DNA of 64,000 bases from Pseudoalteromonas sp. 0303. Lineage in GTDB: Bacteria > Pseudomonadota > Gammaproteobacteria > Enterobacterales > Alteromonadaceae. Of this stretch, positions 1 through 8,846 are shown one piece after another. The stretch is taken from positions 1-64,000 of the forward strand of contig NZ_JABVXF010000018.1 of the NCBI RefSeq assembly GCF_013349995.1. Direction: 5' to 3'. Below the pieces are notes generated by a model that ran no database searches, was not told the DNA's origin, and was given only the letters and a program-made list of their open reading frames with translations. Position 1 is the stretch's first letter; every line of letters begins with the position of its first letter. The position numbers and the translations under genes were made by a program.

Positions 1-545
1 TGCCGCTGTTATAGTCCAGTGCATTACCCGATAATGTCGTGATTGTTCCGTTATCATAGGTCAGTTGATCACCACTCAGGGTATCCACCGCGCCGCTGTT
101 ATAGTCCAGCGTGTTACCCGATAATGCCGTGATTGTTCCGTTATCATAGGTCAGTTGATCACCACTTAGGGTATTCACCGTGCCGCTGTTATAGTCCAGT
201 GCATTACCCGATAAATCAGAAATTGCACCACTAATATAATCAAGAGTATCACCATTAATCGAAGTAACCGTTGCAACCCCAATAACCCCCCTCGAATAGT
301 TAAAAAAATCCCCCCTCAGGGTATCCACCGTGCCACTGTTATAGTCCAGTGCATTACCCGATAATGTCGTGATTGTTCCGTTACCATAAATCAGTTGATT
401 ACCACTTAGCGTATCCACCGCGCCGCTGTTATAGTCCAGCGTGTTACCCGATAATGCCGTGATTGTTCCGTTACCATAGGTCAGCTGATCACCACTCAGG
501 GTATCCACCTTGCCGCTGTTATAGTCCAGCGTACTTCCACTCAAC
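1..545 (-). repeat. 90-bp direct repeats inside the pilV-like gene
   Basis: Near-identical 90-bp units begin at about 1, 91, 181, 331, 421 and 511; the 181-331 interval holds a diverged 60-bp insert. Each unit encodes two 15-residue repeats. The array runs off the left edge. Because the copies are so alike, slippage or recombination could change stalk length. Confidence 0.9.
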
Positions 546-1360
546 GATGTAATATCACCAGTAGTCGCAGAAAGATTAGTAAAGTCACCAGCATTAGCCT
601 CCAAGCGGTCAAAGCCGGTGATATCATTACCATTACCTACTATATTTCCGTTCATAGACAGGTTCGCATTCATACGAACCGTACCGGCATTCAAATTAAG
701 TTGATTACCCGCATAAGTGATACTGTTATTGCCAAGATGAATTGATTCAGCTTCAACCCTGTCAATATTTGCCGTGGTAATTGTCGCATTTGTAATGGTT
801 GCCTGATTAGCATCCATTTCATCGATATTGTTGAGATTGTTGTTATTTACATCGATGTTTGTACCAGGTGCTAACTGATTACAATCAGCACAACCGGCAA
901 CCGCTTTACGCGCAAGAAAGAATGACTGAATAGCTTCTCTTGATGGTGTTCCCATTTCAGTGCTAACGGTTTCACCATCAGCCGCCACGTTACCAAACGA
1001 AACTTTACCAGCGAGCATGTTTGCCAACTGATTCCGGTTAGTATCAATGCTAACAACCAAGTTATCGCCATTCGTCCCAATGACATAGTTAGTACCAAAC
1101 GGTGATACACCTGAACCTGTGTAATAGCCTGTGGCAATCAGCTCGTTTACAGATGCAGGCCACGCACGATTTTCCATGTAATAACCATTCGCTGCCGCTT
1201 TGAGCTCTGAAATATCATTTTTGGCATCATCAGCTTGTGATATTGGTTGTTGCTGCTGAATTAACTGGGGACCATATGTGACCGCAAGGCCAGATAGAAT
1301 TGTCAGCACAAGAATCAACTCTATAAGCGTAAAGCCCTGTGACTTTTTATTAATTTTCAT
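1..1360 (-). CDS. pilV: PilV-like pilus tip prepilin with 15-residue repeats (partial at 3' end)
   Basis: This reading frame begins at an ATG at 1360 and stays open to the left edge of the window, so the C-terminus is missing. The N-terminus is a type IV prepilin signal (KSQGFTLIELILVL), with cleavage expected after the Gly and a hydrophobic helix behind it. A pilin-like globular part follows, with a CADC cysteine pair near residue 160. From about residue 270 on the protein consists of 15-residue repeats of the kind TLSGDQLTYDNGTIT / TLSGNALDYNSGTVD, which suggests a beta-solenoid or fibre-like stalk. It is last in the pil operon, the place of pilV in R64-type thin pilus operons, where PilV is the tip adhesin that chooses the recipient. 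No shufflon-type inverted repeats are visible in the part seen. Confidence 0.75.
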   Translation of the reverse strand, partial: MKINKKSQGFTLIELILVLTILSGLAVTYGPQLIQQQQPISQADDAKNDISELKAAANGYYMENRAWPASVNELIATGYYTGSGVSPFGTNYVIGTNGDNLVVSIDTNRNQLANMLAGKVSFGNVAADGETVSTEMGTPSREAIQSFFLARKAVAGCADCNQLAPGTNIDVNNNNLNNIDEMDANQATITNATITTANIDRVEAESIHLGNNSITYAGNQLNLNAGTVRMNANLSMNGNIVGNGNDITGFDRLEANAGDFTNLSATTGDITSLSGSTLDYNSGKVDTLSGDQLTYGNGTITALSGNTLDYNSGAVDTLSGNQLIYGNGTITTLSGNALDYNSGTVDTLRGDFFNYSRGVIGVATVTSINGDTLDYISGAISDLSGNALDYNSGTVNTLSGDQLTYDNGTITALSGNTLDYNSGAVDTLSGDQLTYDNGTITTLSGNALDYNSG

Positions 1361-1374
1361 AATCAAACTCCTGC

Positions 1375-1872
1375 TTAACACAATGGCGTACCAAAGGCTT
1401 CTCTATCCAACTGCTTACGAACCCCATCAGCTGTGCGGCTAAAGGTACTATTTGCCGTCCATGTAACTGTCGAACCGGCGACTGTTGCATTCTCTGAAAA
1501 TCCAGCAACAAAACCGGCATCAGTGGCGTTATTAAAAACGACTGAAACCCGCAATAGCGGGTTCCTTGGTCTGATTCGGTCAATTACTAACTGGTAATTA
1601 CCGCCCCAGGGATTATTGAACCCCCCGCCAACAAGGATTCCTTCAGCCCTCAATTGAGCTTCTGTGATGGCGGGGAAAACAGCTTCAGTGCAATGGCTAT
1701 GGTAATACTGATTCATGGACTCAAGTAATAACTGTGCATCTTGATCTAACCGTTTTGCGGTAAAGACCCTGCCATTTACTTGACTAAACGAGCTTGCCCA
1801 AATCAACATTCCCGCACCGATAGCAATGGTGATAAATAGCTCTATTAACGTAAATCCACGAACCCGCTTCAT
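1375..1872 (-). CDS. Minor type IV prepilin-like protein
   Basis: The 165-residue protein starts MKRVRGFTLIELFITIAIG, a class III prepilin leader with a short basic leader peptide, Gly at the cleavage site, Glu at +5 and a hydrophobic helix. Its C-terminal half contains an NPWGGNYQL segment that is also present in the major pilin just upstream (NPWGGNYTI), so the two are probably duplicated pilins; it ends in Cys, and a second Cys near residue 61 could pair with it. It lies 4 bp after pilS and 14 bp before the pilV-like gene. No prepilin peptidase gene is seen in the window, so processing must depend on one elsewhere. Confidence 0.7.
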   Translation of the reverse strand: MKRVRGFTLIELFITIAIGAGMLIWASSFSQVNGRVFTAKRLDQDAQLLLESMNQYYHSHCTEAVFPAITEAQLRAEGILVGGGFNNPWGGNYQLVIDRIRPRNPLLRVSVVFNNATDAGFVAGFSENATVAGSTVTWTANSTFSRTADGVRKQLDREAFGTPLC

Positions 1873-1876
1873 GACA

Positions 1877-2320
1877 TTAACCCTGGAATGTAACTGTCAT
1901 AGTTGTACCGTTGAAATCGGCATTTACCGCAGATGTCGCATAGTCAGCGGCAAGTTGCGCCCCAATGTCAGCGTTTTGAATACCAGTAACTGTAACCGTG
2001 TAACGTGTAGCATCAGCTGCATCTACCGCGATAGTGTAGTTACCACCCCAAGGATTACGCGCTGTACCGTCAGCCATACGATCAGATACATAGCCTTGGT
2101 CATCCAAAACAGTCATTGAGATACCGGTAAACACGTTATTTCGTTGCTTATAAAGCGCTGCACCATTTTGGATTTCACTGATTTGTGTTCGCGTCTTGGC
2201 TGCATCACCAATACCAAACATTTGAGACAATTGAGGCCACATTGTAATTGTCAAACCGACAATCAAAATCAACACAATTGATAACTCGATTAGGGTAAAA
2301 CCCTTTTGCTTTTTCATCAT
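1877..2320 (-). CDS. pilS: Major type IVb pilin PilS
   Basis: A 147-residue prepilin with MKKQKGFTLIELSIVLILIVG at the N-terminus (Gly/Phe cleavage, Glu at +5). I start it at the ATG at 2320, five bases after a GGTG-type Shine-Dalgarno; ATG 2317 and GTG 2326 are alternatives. The NPWGGNYTI segment near residue 95 recurs in the minor prepilin. In R64-type operons PilS follows PilR and forms the shaft of the thin pilus used for mating in liquid; the position here is the same. Confidence 0.75.
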   Translation of the reverse strand: MMKKQKGFTLIELSIVLILIVGLTITMWPQLSQMFGIGDAAKTRTQISEIQNGAALYKQRNNVFTGISMTVLDDQGYVSDRMADGTARNPWGGNYTIAVDAADATRYTVTVTGIQNADIGAQLAADYATSAVNADFNGTTMTVTFQG

Positions 2321-2341
2321 TTTCACCTTTCGGCTCCTTAC

Positions 2342-3499
2342 TTATCGATATGACATATTAAATAGAGAAGATATAACGCCCATAAACGAGCTAATCACCA
2401 TTAACAACGCAAGAGACATTATTACCCATAGAAAGAAAGCCACGAACTGACGGGTTCCGATAAGCGCCCGAACCGCTTCATCCCCGCTTCTATCCGCTGC
2501 AATCGATATTGCAGACTTCTTTCTATCCTGGTCCGGTGAATTTGCAGCGTTTCGCAAACGAAACATGAGGCGCTTACTCAACAAACCAGAATTCAGAGCT
2601 TCACCCAAATCACTTTCACCAAACTGCGTCTCGCGAATAATGTGATTAAGATGATGAACCATGTAGCCATTAGAATTACGTTTAAGCTCAGTCGCTGCTT
2701 TATGAAGGTTGTAGCGAGTCTCAACGAGAATCCCCAGCGTCTTCATCGTTTTCATGGCCGCAAAGTTTTTGTAAATATTCAAAGGGAAATACCCATCAAG
2801 AGACAGGCGCATTTTTGACGTGTTATTAGTGACAAAATGAAGCGCCGCCATAAACATCACCAAAAACGCCAGAAGCACATAAGGCCACATCACTTTCACC
2901 CACTCGCTAAAGCCAAGAACAAAACGAACAGGAAACGTCATTTTTTCCGGTGGCATTAGATCAGAGAATTGAGGCAACACGAACAAACCCATCACCATCA
3001 TGAAAGCAAGAACCATCAAGAAATATGTCAACGGTTGTTTAACCGGTTTCCAAAACTCACCCTTCGCTCTTTTAATCTCAGCCTCTTGCTTCAGATACTC
3101 ATTCACCACGCGAGTTAAGGCCTTAGAACCGGCTTGCTGCCCAGCATCAAAAAGCGTAACCACTTCAGGGTCAAACCAATCCACCATACCTTCACTGATA
3201 GACTGACCACGCTTCAACGCTTCATAAATAGAGGTCGCAGCATTCACTTCTTGCTGCAAGCGCTTATCACCCTTACCAGCCTCCATTATTGAGCGACACG
3301 CTTGACTAGGACTACACCCATCGTTTAACCAGCTAGAAAAGTCTTGCACAAACTCAAATTGACGTTGCTTGCTAAATCCCCACGTTCTGAAAAAACGCCT
3401 TACACGGTCCCAGGTCTGGTAATTTATGCCAGCGTACTCAAGTACGATTAACGCACCCCGCTTTGCAACATCTTGTATTTGCTCTTTAGACAGCGCCAT
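2342..3499 (-). CDS. pilR: Inner-membrane pilus platform protein PilR (GspF/PilC family)
   Basis: The 385-residue protein has the two GspF-type repeats and three hydrophobic segments (about residues 155-178, 205-225 and 350-375) of the platform proteins of type IV pilus and type II secretion machines. It would anchor the PilQ ATPase in the inner membrane and pull pilins into the growing fibre. The ATG at 3499 has a strong AAGGGGG site 4 bases upstream. It is the first gene of its own transcription unit (pilR-pilS-minor prepilin-pilV), because a terminator, a dyad and a C-rich promoter element separate it from pilQ. Confidence 0.8.
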   Translation of the reverse strand: MALSKEQIQDVAKRGALIVLEYAGINYQTWDRVRRFFRTWGFSKQRQFEFVQDFSSWLNDGCSPSQACRSIMEAGKGDKRLQQEVNAATSIYEALKRGQSISEGMVDWFDPEVVTLFDAGQQAGSKALTRVVNEYLKQEAEIKRAKGEFWKPVKQPLTYFLMVLAFMMVMGLFVLPQFSDLMPPEKMTFPVRFVLGFSEWVKVMWPYVLLAFLVMFMAALHFVTNNTSKMRLSLDGYFPLNIYKNFAAMKTMKTLGILVETRYNLHKAATELKRNSNGYMVHHLNHIIRETQFGESDLGEALNSGLLSKRLMFRLRNAANSPDQDRKKSAISIAADRSGDEAVRALIGTRQFVAFFLWVIMSLALLMVISSFMGVISSLFNMSYR

Positions 3500-3526
3500 A
3501 AAAGCCCCCTTAATCTCAATGAATCC

Positions 3527-3590
3527 ATTGTAAAGCGCCTTTTTGAAGAATGAGCCGGAAAAACAGGGGTAACTTTCGGGGGGTTTTTTT
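3527..3590 (-). promoter_or_regulatory. Candidate activated promoter of pilR-pilS-pilV (C-rich element copy 1)
   Basis: On the minus strand the C-rich element (here CCCCCCGAAAGTTACCCCT, 3565-3584) is followed after 25 bp by TACAAT (3527-3532) and then by the pilR start 28 bp later. The same arrangement is found at 10222-10284, 17614-17677 and 25796-25858. There is no good -35 box, so the element probably binds an activator. Confidence 0.6.
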
Positions 3591-3625
3591 TGAATCGCAT
3601 TTTTGACGTAAAAATCGAGTCGTCA

Positions 3626-3645
3626 CATAGACGTTTTTGACTATG
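3626..3645. promoter_or_regulatory. CATAG-N10-CTATG dyad, copy 1
   Basis: A 20-bp inverted repeat, CATAGACGTTTTTGACTATG, between the pilQ terminator and the pilR promoter. It is one of nine copies in the window with the same spacing and is a likely operator. Confidence 0.6.
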
Positions 3646-3653
3646 CTCGATAG

Positions 3654-3678
3654 AAAAAAGGCCCTAAAAGGGCCTCTT
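3654..3678 (-). terminator. Rho-independent terminator after pilQ
   Basis: On the minus strand GAGGCCCTTTTAGGGCC forms a strong GC stem and is followed by six T residues. Confidence 0.75.
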
Positions 3679-3680
3679 GA

Positions 3681-3698
3681 AATTAGGCATGCCTAATT
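3681..3698. promoter_or_regulatory. 18-bp palindrome AATTAGGCATGCCTAATT, copy 1
   Basis: A perfect palindrome just after the pilQ stop and 182 bp before the pilR start. It is one of nine copies (eight full length, one of 17 bp), each 50-200 bp upstream of a start codon. Its TTAG...CTAA arms recall the KorB operator of IncP plasmids, and a KorB-like ParB is encoded at 29499-30608. Confidence 0.65.
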
Positions 3699-3702
3699 AT
3701 TA

Positions 3703-5331
3703 TTAAGCAGGCTCTAACCCGTTATTGACGAATTCAACACTTGGATATTTAACAGCGGTTTCTTCAGCAAAAAGATTAGTAACATGCTTAACAGCTTCAT
3801 ACGGGTCAATAATTCCCTGCTCTATCCGCATACGAGCTCGCGCAGCCATACCTTTCCAACCGTTATCCAATAGGTGCTTCTCAAGAGCTGCAAGGTCATG
3901 ATTTGCAATATGTTCACGGCATTTGTCGTCAAACATGATTAACTCCGCAATAAGTACCCTTCCCTTAGTACCAGTACCACCGCAATGTTTACAGCCATGC
4001 TCACTTCTGACATATGAATTTGTGAAGCCCTCTACCGGCTTCTTGACTCTACACTTGGGACAAAGCGCCGGTATCAAACGTTGGGCAACGATGCAACGAA
4101 ACAAGTTACGTTCAGCAAGCACTTTAGGGCTTACACCTTCATCAATCAAACGGCTTATACCACCAATCGCATCATTGGTATGAAGCGTTGAAACCATCAA
4201 GTGACCTGTAAGCGCCGACTTAATAACAATTTCAACAACTTCTTTAGAACGCATTTCACTGATACCGATAATATCAGGGTCTTGACGAAGGGCGTTTTTA
4301 AGGTGGTCAATAAAACCCTGCCCTTTGATTTCTGGAAACACCGGTTTTTGCACTGTATTTTTACGCTTAATTCGATACTCAACAGGATCTTCAAGTAACA
4401 GAATTTTCCGCTCATCATCTATCGTTTCATAGAGCGCGGCTAAAGTTGTAGACTTACCTGAACCCGTTGGGCCGGTAAGCAGAATTATCCCTGTAGGTGC
4501 TTCTGTAGACCGGGTAAGCATACTGCGAATATCACCGTCCATGCCAAGGTCAGAAATGGTCTTCTTAGCCTCCTGAGACGTTCTAATTACACGCATTACC
4601 GTGTGTGGTCCTTCAAGCGAGCCACTTTTAGAGGTACGAAGATTGATTTTTTCACGTTTAGGCTTCTGACCGCCTTTTGGATCAGGCACTTCAATATTCA
4701 TATAGATTGAAACATCAGCCATTTCATTATCGTCTGTCACAGAGCGATAATCCGGTGACTTTGTATTCAGACCAGCGGCGATAATTGAGATAGCCTGCTC
4801 TCTTCCCAAGGGGGTACTTTGACTAAATAAACCATCAATACGAAATACAGCCTCCGCACGGTCTTCATAAACATAAAAATGAATATCAGACGTACCGGTT
4901 ACTACCGCCTCAGTAACAATATTTTCCAAATCCTGCAAAGCCGCACTATGCGTTTCATCAGCTTCAGACTTTTCGCCTTTCCCTTTTTTTGAATTCGCGT
5001 CATGTAAGATGGCGTGAATATCTTTAGGGTGCGAATAAATTACAGACACATTACTAATTGAATGCTTCGACGATAAAAGCGTTTCGATATTTTGAATTTC
5101 CAAAGACTTTCTATCGTGAGCACGGCGCGTAGTCATAATCAACGCCGTTTTGTCAGTACCAGGAGGAATGATAACAGCAACAAAAACTGTATCTTCATCT
5201 TCTTGGTCGCCACTGCCCTCATACGCCATACAAACATCCAACAGAGGCTTGAAAAAGCGATATCCATTGTCTTTAAATGTGTTGTAGTTTAGCTGGGCAG
5301 CGCCAGAGATAACTTCTTTTACTGTAGCCAT
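3703..5331 (-). CDS. pilQ: Type IVb pilus assembly ATPase PilQ (GspE/PilB family)
   Basis: A 542-residue secretion ATPase that powers pilin polymerisation from the cytoplasmic face. Walker A is GPTGSGKS at 287-294, followed by the Asp box (LLLEDPVEY), Walker B (DPDIIGISEMR) and His box (TGHLMVSTLHTNDA). A late CPKC...CKHC cluster matches the zinc finger of PilB/GspE assembly ATPases. The first 140 residues are divergent and acidic (about 115-130). No PilT-like retraction ATPase is present, as in R64-type systems. It is the last gene of the pilL-to-pilQ unit, 9 bp after pilP. Confidence 0.85.
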   Translation of the reverse strand: MATVKEVISGAAQLNYNTFKDNGYRFFKPLLDVCMAYEGSGDQEDEDTVFVAVIIPPGTDKTALIMTTRRAHDRKSLEIQNIETLLSSKHSISNVSVIYSHPKDIHAILHDANSKKGKGEKSEADETHSAALQDLENIVTEAVVTGTSDIHFYVYEDRAEAVFRIDGLFSQSTPLGREQAISIIAAGLNTKSPDYRSVTDDNEMADVSIYMNIEVPDPKGGQKPKREKINLRTSKSGSLEGPHTVMRVIRTSQEAKKTISDLGMDGDIRSMLTRSTEAPTGIILLTGPTGSGKSTTLAALYETIDDERKILLLEDPVEYRIKRKNTVQKPVFPEIKGQGFIDHLKNALRQDPDIIGISEMRSKEVVEIVIKSALTGHLMVSTLHTNDAIGGISRLIDEGVSPKVLAERNLFRCIVAQRLIPALCPKCRVKKPVEGFTNSYVRSEHGCKHCGGTGTKGRVLIAELIMFDDKCREHIANHDLAALEKHLLDNGWKGMAARARMRIEQGIIDPYEAVKHVTNLFAEETAVKYPSVEFVNNGLEPA

Positions 5332-5340
5332 AATGCGCCC

Positions 5341-6045
5341 TTAATAAGCATAAAGCGTAACTTCATCAGAGCCTTTCATAAGGACCACTTCATTTGATGA
5401 AACGCTCTTCACATCGACTTTACCAAAAAGGGTATACCCTTCCTTAGCTGGCACGTTTCGGTCGCCATAAGCGAGCCGAGCAACATAGTCAGGGCCTTCT
5501 TTGATGATTGCCCTTAAAGCAAAATCAGCAAGGGTTATATCCTTTTTAATATCACTCAACTGGCTTACCTGTTGACTAACCGGTGCATTACCTTGATAGA
5601 GATTTTGACCAGCTTGAGTATCAACGGACCCTTTTTCTGCCTCTCTCGCAAGCTCGACATCAATTTGTCCACGTTTACGACTCCAAAGGTCTGCATCGTA
5701 TTGAGCCTTTGCCTCTTCCGCACGTTCTTTTGCGCGACGAGCTCGTAGCTCTTGAATACGATAGGACTTCGCTTCAACAAGAAACGTGAACGCTTCTTCC
5801 TGGTTAGGGGAGTTAGCCACTATTTGTCGCGCAAGGGAATCAATGCTTTGAGAAATATGCCCCTTATCAGGCACTCTCACCACCGATTTAACTTGAGGCT
5901 TGGACTCTGTTGCTCTATTTGCTTCAGGGCTGTACTTCGACGTAGCAACGGCACTTCCAGCATTGCTATCATAAACCCGATAACCTATTGCAGTTGACAG
6001 AATGACCGCCGCACCTATCGCTAATACTTTGGTACGCTTGTTCAT
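5341..6045 (-). CDS. pilP: Type IVb pilus biogenesis protein PilP
   Basis: A 234-residue protein with one N-terminal membrane helix (about residues 7-22), a charged helical region rich in Arg, Glu and Ala (95-140, probable coiled coil) and a small C-terminal domain (FGKVDVKSVSSNEVVL) of the PilP kind found in periplasmic alignment complexes. It would link the inner-membrane PilO to the PilN secretin. Its ATG overlaps the pilO stop by 4 bp, which suggests translational coupling. The call rests on order and topology more than on motifs. Confidence 0.65.
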   Translation of the reverse strand: MNKRTKVLAIGAAVILSTAIGYRVYDSNAGSAVATSKYSPEANRATESKPQVKSVVRVPDKGHISQSIDSLARQIVANSPNQEEAFTFLVEAKSYRIQELRARRAKERAEEAKAQYDADLWSRKRGQIDVELAREAEKGSVDTQAGQNLYQGNAPVSQQVSQLSDIKKDITLADFALRAIIKEGPDYVARLAYGDRNVPAKEGYTLFGKVDVKSVSSNEVVLMKGSDEVTLYAY

Positions 6046-7304
6046 AATTTCTCTCCAAATACTGATATTTTTAAGCCGCCGGTAAAGCGCTCACTGTCGA
6101 TGATGTATTGACCAGCATTAGGGTCTGCGCTATCACCACCGATGCTTACAGGCAGGTTTTTTGTAATTGCGCCCAAGGTCATCAAGTCTTCTTTGTATAT
6201 GCCCCTGAACTGAAACATGAGTTCCCGTATCGTCCACTTTGTATCTGTACCTTTAGGCACGTCACGAATAAAAGTAAGTTCTGCCCCAGGAATATATTCA
6301 TTCACCGCATCCCGAAGGAAATGATGCACCTCTTCAACGTTGTACATTTTCACTTGGCTATCATCTGTAGACGTGACGTTAGCGCCAAGGCCTAGCAAAA
6401 CAATTTCATTGGGATCAATCATTACGTGAAGCCCGTTTTTGCCTGCAAAAGCTTTAAGCGTTTCAACATCGCCATTTTCAGTAGACATCATGCGGTAACT
6501 CACTTGGCCTTTCGTATGCGTAACCTTAGTGACTGTCCAACCAGGTAACGTCATTAAACCAACATGAGTGTTATAATCCTGCGCCATACGATTCAGCACT
6601 TGAATCACATCAGAGGACATTGCTTGATAGAACGAAGCATAGGGGTCTACAACCACTGTTTTTTCAACCGTATCGGTTGTTAGCGAAGCAAGTTGATTCA
6701 CTCCCATGAGGACAATGCCAGCAATGCCTAAGTAAAGAAGCCAAGGCTTGCGACTCTTAATCTTTGACATCGCATCACGTTCAGCTAAAAAGGCAAACTC
6801 TTCAGTAGGTTCAAGCTTGTCAGTCAACGCCGCCGACAAATTTTCAATACGCCCACCAAAAATACGCTTTGCTTTTTCTAACACTCCATTTTCGAGGAAC
6901 TGGTAGTTGATTAGCTTTACATTTTCAAGATTGGCTGAACCCATCATCGATTCGAGATCGGCTTTAATATTTTCTGCTTTACCTACTTTATCTCGCTTGA
7001 TGTTACCCTCACGAACAATCACGATAATGTTATGTTCGTCGCTAGAACGCTCTACATACACAACATCGCTCATACCCGCTTTCAGGCAATATGAGTGAAA
7101 CCGTGCAGCAAAATCATATCCATCGCGCTCAGACGTATAGGCAGCATGAAGAGAATCACCGGTTGAATAGACAGACAGATACCGAAAATCTAATTCCTTC
7201 GCCTTTTGACGAATTTTTTCTTCTCTGCCAGCACCTTTAAAGGTTGCCCTGAAGGGTTGAAATATCCAGCGATGGTCTTCTTTGGGGCTCGTATAAATTC
7301 GCAT
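6042..7304 (-). CDS. pilO: Type IVb pilus biogenesis protein PilO
   Basis: This 420-residue protein has a soluble N-terminal half, one membrane segment (about residues 192-210, PWLLYLGIAGIVLMGVNQL) and a C-terminal periplasmic half. That is the topology of PilO proteins of R64-type operons, where PilO forms the bitopic bridge between the PilQ/PilR motor and the outer-membrane secretin. It sits between pilN (9-bp gap) and pilP (4-bp overlap). The match is from order, length and topology. Confidence 0.7.
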   Translation of the reverse strand: MRIYTSPKEDHRWIFQPFRATFKGAGREEKIRQKAKELDFRYLSVYSTGDSLHAAYTSERDGYDFAARFHSYCLKAGMSDVVYVERSSDEHNIIVIVREGNIKRDKVGKAENIKADLESMMGSANLENVKLINYQFLENGVLEKAKRIFGGRIENLSAALTDKLEPTEEFAFLAERDAMSKIKSRKPWLLYLGIAGIVLMGVNQLASLTTDTVEKTVVVDPYASFYQAMSSDVIQVLNRMAQDYNTHVGLMTLPGWTVTKVTHTKGQVSYRMMSTENGDVETLKAFAGKNGLHVMIDPNEIVLLGLGANVTSTDDSQVKMYNVEEVHHFLRDAVNEYIPGAELTFIRDVPKGTDTKWTIRELMFQFRGIYKEDLMTLGAITKNLPVSIGGDSADPNAGQYIIDSERFTGGLKISVFGEKL

Positions 7305-7313
7305 TCAAACCCC

Positions 7314-8834
7314 CTACTGAAACACAATTCTTGGCGTGATAAGAATCAGCGTTTCCTTCCGGCTCTTAGTACCGCCAAGCTCACCGCCTAACGCCACAAA
7401 ACCGCCTGTAGAATTTTCTGTATATTGGTTTTTATTATCACTGCTACCAGAGATAAGCAGTGTTTGACCATCCTTTACGGCAAACTTCATAAACATATCT
7501 GAAAAGCTTGTCTCAGGGGCTTCAATGGCTTTATCGCCGCTTTCAATACGTCTAAACTTTCCGTTTGTGAGATCTGATAGGAACGTAGATAATTGAATCA
7601 CAACTTTGTCGCCTACATAATTAGGCAGCATATAAATTGTGTCACCGGTTTTTAAAATACCAGGCATGAGATTGTCTTGAGAGCCTACATTCGCAGTAGC
7701 AGTACCACCACTTTGCGCCAAGTACGCAAACTCACCACCTTGGGAAAGTTTTGTTACCTGGTTATTCAAGCTAACAACTCGACGGCTTTTAACCGTTGTC
7801 ACTGCACCATATTGGTCAAGCACATTAAGTAGCACCTGCGAACCGGCATATTTTCCCGTTTCCTGACTATAACCAAGAATTGTCGGAGCCAAATCGTTAT
7901 CTACTAACGTATTGAAGGCAGTTTGAAGCCCGAACACTCCCCCAGTAGATAAGTCCTGCTTAATAACATTCCAGTTGATACCGCGCTGATCACCTTCATT
8001 TGAAGTGAATTCGATAATCTGAAAGTCAACAGCCACCATTTGAGTGATTTTATCGTTTCCACGCTTTAGGTAATCGGCTATTGCCGAGACATTATCAGGG
8101 TAGTCTTTCACCACTACAGTAGAAGTAGCTTGGTTAATGACATATTTTCCCTCTTCGCTTTTTAAAAGCTCAAGAGTGGACTTCATATCTTCCCAAATAG
8201 AAAGGCCTTCAGTGGAGAAATTAATATATTCGTCCGAACTCGAAAAGCCTGTATCCGAGACAACGGTGTTCATCCCGCCACCGCCGTTTTCATTAGCCGA
8301 ACCGGTTGAATTCTCTTTAGCACCGAACAGGTATTCCGTTTGTCCAGCGATAAAGGAAACATCGAATTCTGCCGTTTTAAACTTACTCCACGTAAGCAAA
8401 TCACCGTCAATCTCGTATGAATACTTTGTAGCGAAAGAAATTTTATCCAGCAAACCACCAATCGTACCTTTATGCACCAACGAGAATCTGCGGCCTTTAT
8501 CCAGACTATCAAGGTAACGGATATTTACTCCTTCACGCGCAAGGACATCACGCATTACTTCTTCAAGCGTATAGTCAAGGTATGACCCTTCTGCTTTCTG
8601 AAAGAACCACTGAGGCTTATCCTGGTCGCGCTCTTTTAATTCAGGCACATAAAATTCATCTGAATACCGAACGTGGGGAAGTTCTTCTTCATTGATAGCG
8701 TGTTCATACGCTTTGGCTACAACAGCCTCACCTTCCTGTTTTACTTCTTTGAATGATGAGACAGAAGACGCACAACCAGCCAAAAATATAGCCGTGGCCG
8801 TGGCTGTAATGATACTGAGTTTAAGATTTTTCAT
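7314..8834 (-). CDS. pilN: Type IVb pilus secretin lipoprotein PilN
   Basis: The 506-residue protein starts with a lipoprotein signal (residues 1-21, LAGC lipobox). The middle has secretin N-domains, and the C-terminal region carries the amphipathic beta-rich secretin pattern, including VTKLSQGGEFAYLAQSGG and a final ETLILITPRIV, typical of GspD/PilN proteins. It would form the outer-membrane gate through which the pilus leaves the cell. It is preceded by the TcpQ-like gene (12 bp) and followed by pilO (9 bp). Confidence 0.85.
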   Translation of the reverse strand: MKNLKLSIITATATAIFLAGCASSVSSFKEVKQEGEAVVAKAYEHAINEEELPHVRYSDEFYVPELKERDQDKPQWFFQKAEGSYLDYTLEEVMRDVLAREGVNIRYLDSLDKGRRFSLVHKGTIGGLLDKISFATKYSYEIDGDLLTWSKFKTAEFDVSFIAGQTEYLFGAKENSTGSANENGGGGMNTVVSDTGFSSSDEYINFSTEGLSIWEDMKSTLELLKSEEGKYVINQATSTVVVKDYPDNVSAIADYLKRGNDKITQMVAVDFQIIEFTSNEGDQRGINWNVIKQDLSTGGVFGLQTAFNTLVDNDLAPTILGYSQETGKYAGSQVLLNVLDQYGAVTTVKSRRVVSLNNQVTKLSQGGEFAYLAQSGGTATANVGSQDNLMPGILKTGDTIYMLPNYVGDKVVIQLSTFLSDLTNGKFRRIESGDKAIEAPETSFSDMFMKFAVKDGQTLLISGSSDNKNQYTENSTGGFVALGGELGGTKSRKETLILITPRIVFQ

Positions 8835-8846
8835 TATTGCCCCCTA

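Noticed and set aside
1..545. Shufflon of the R64 type
   Set aside because: The repeats are direct, not inverted, and no shufflon recombinase is adjacent; the recombinase at 59999 is 60 kb away.
871..1137. Minus-strand 88-codon frame inside the pilV-like gene
   Set aside because: It is out of frame with the prepilin, which has a signal, a ribosome site and an uninterrupted frame.
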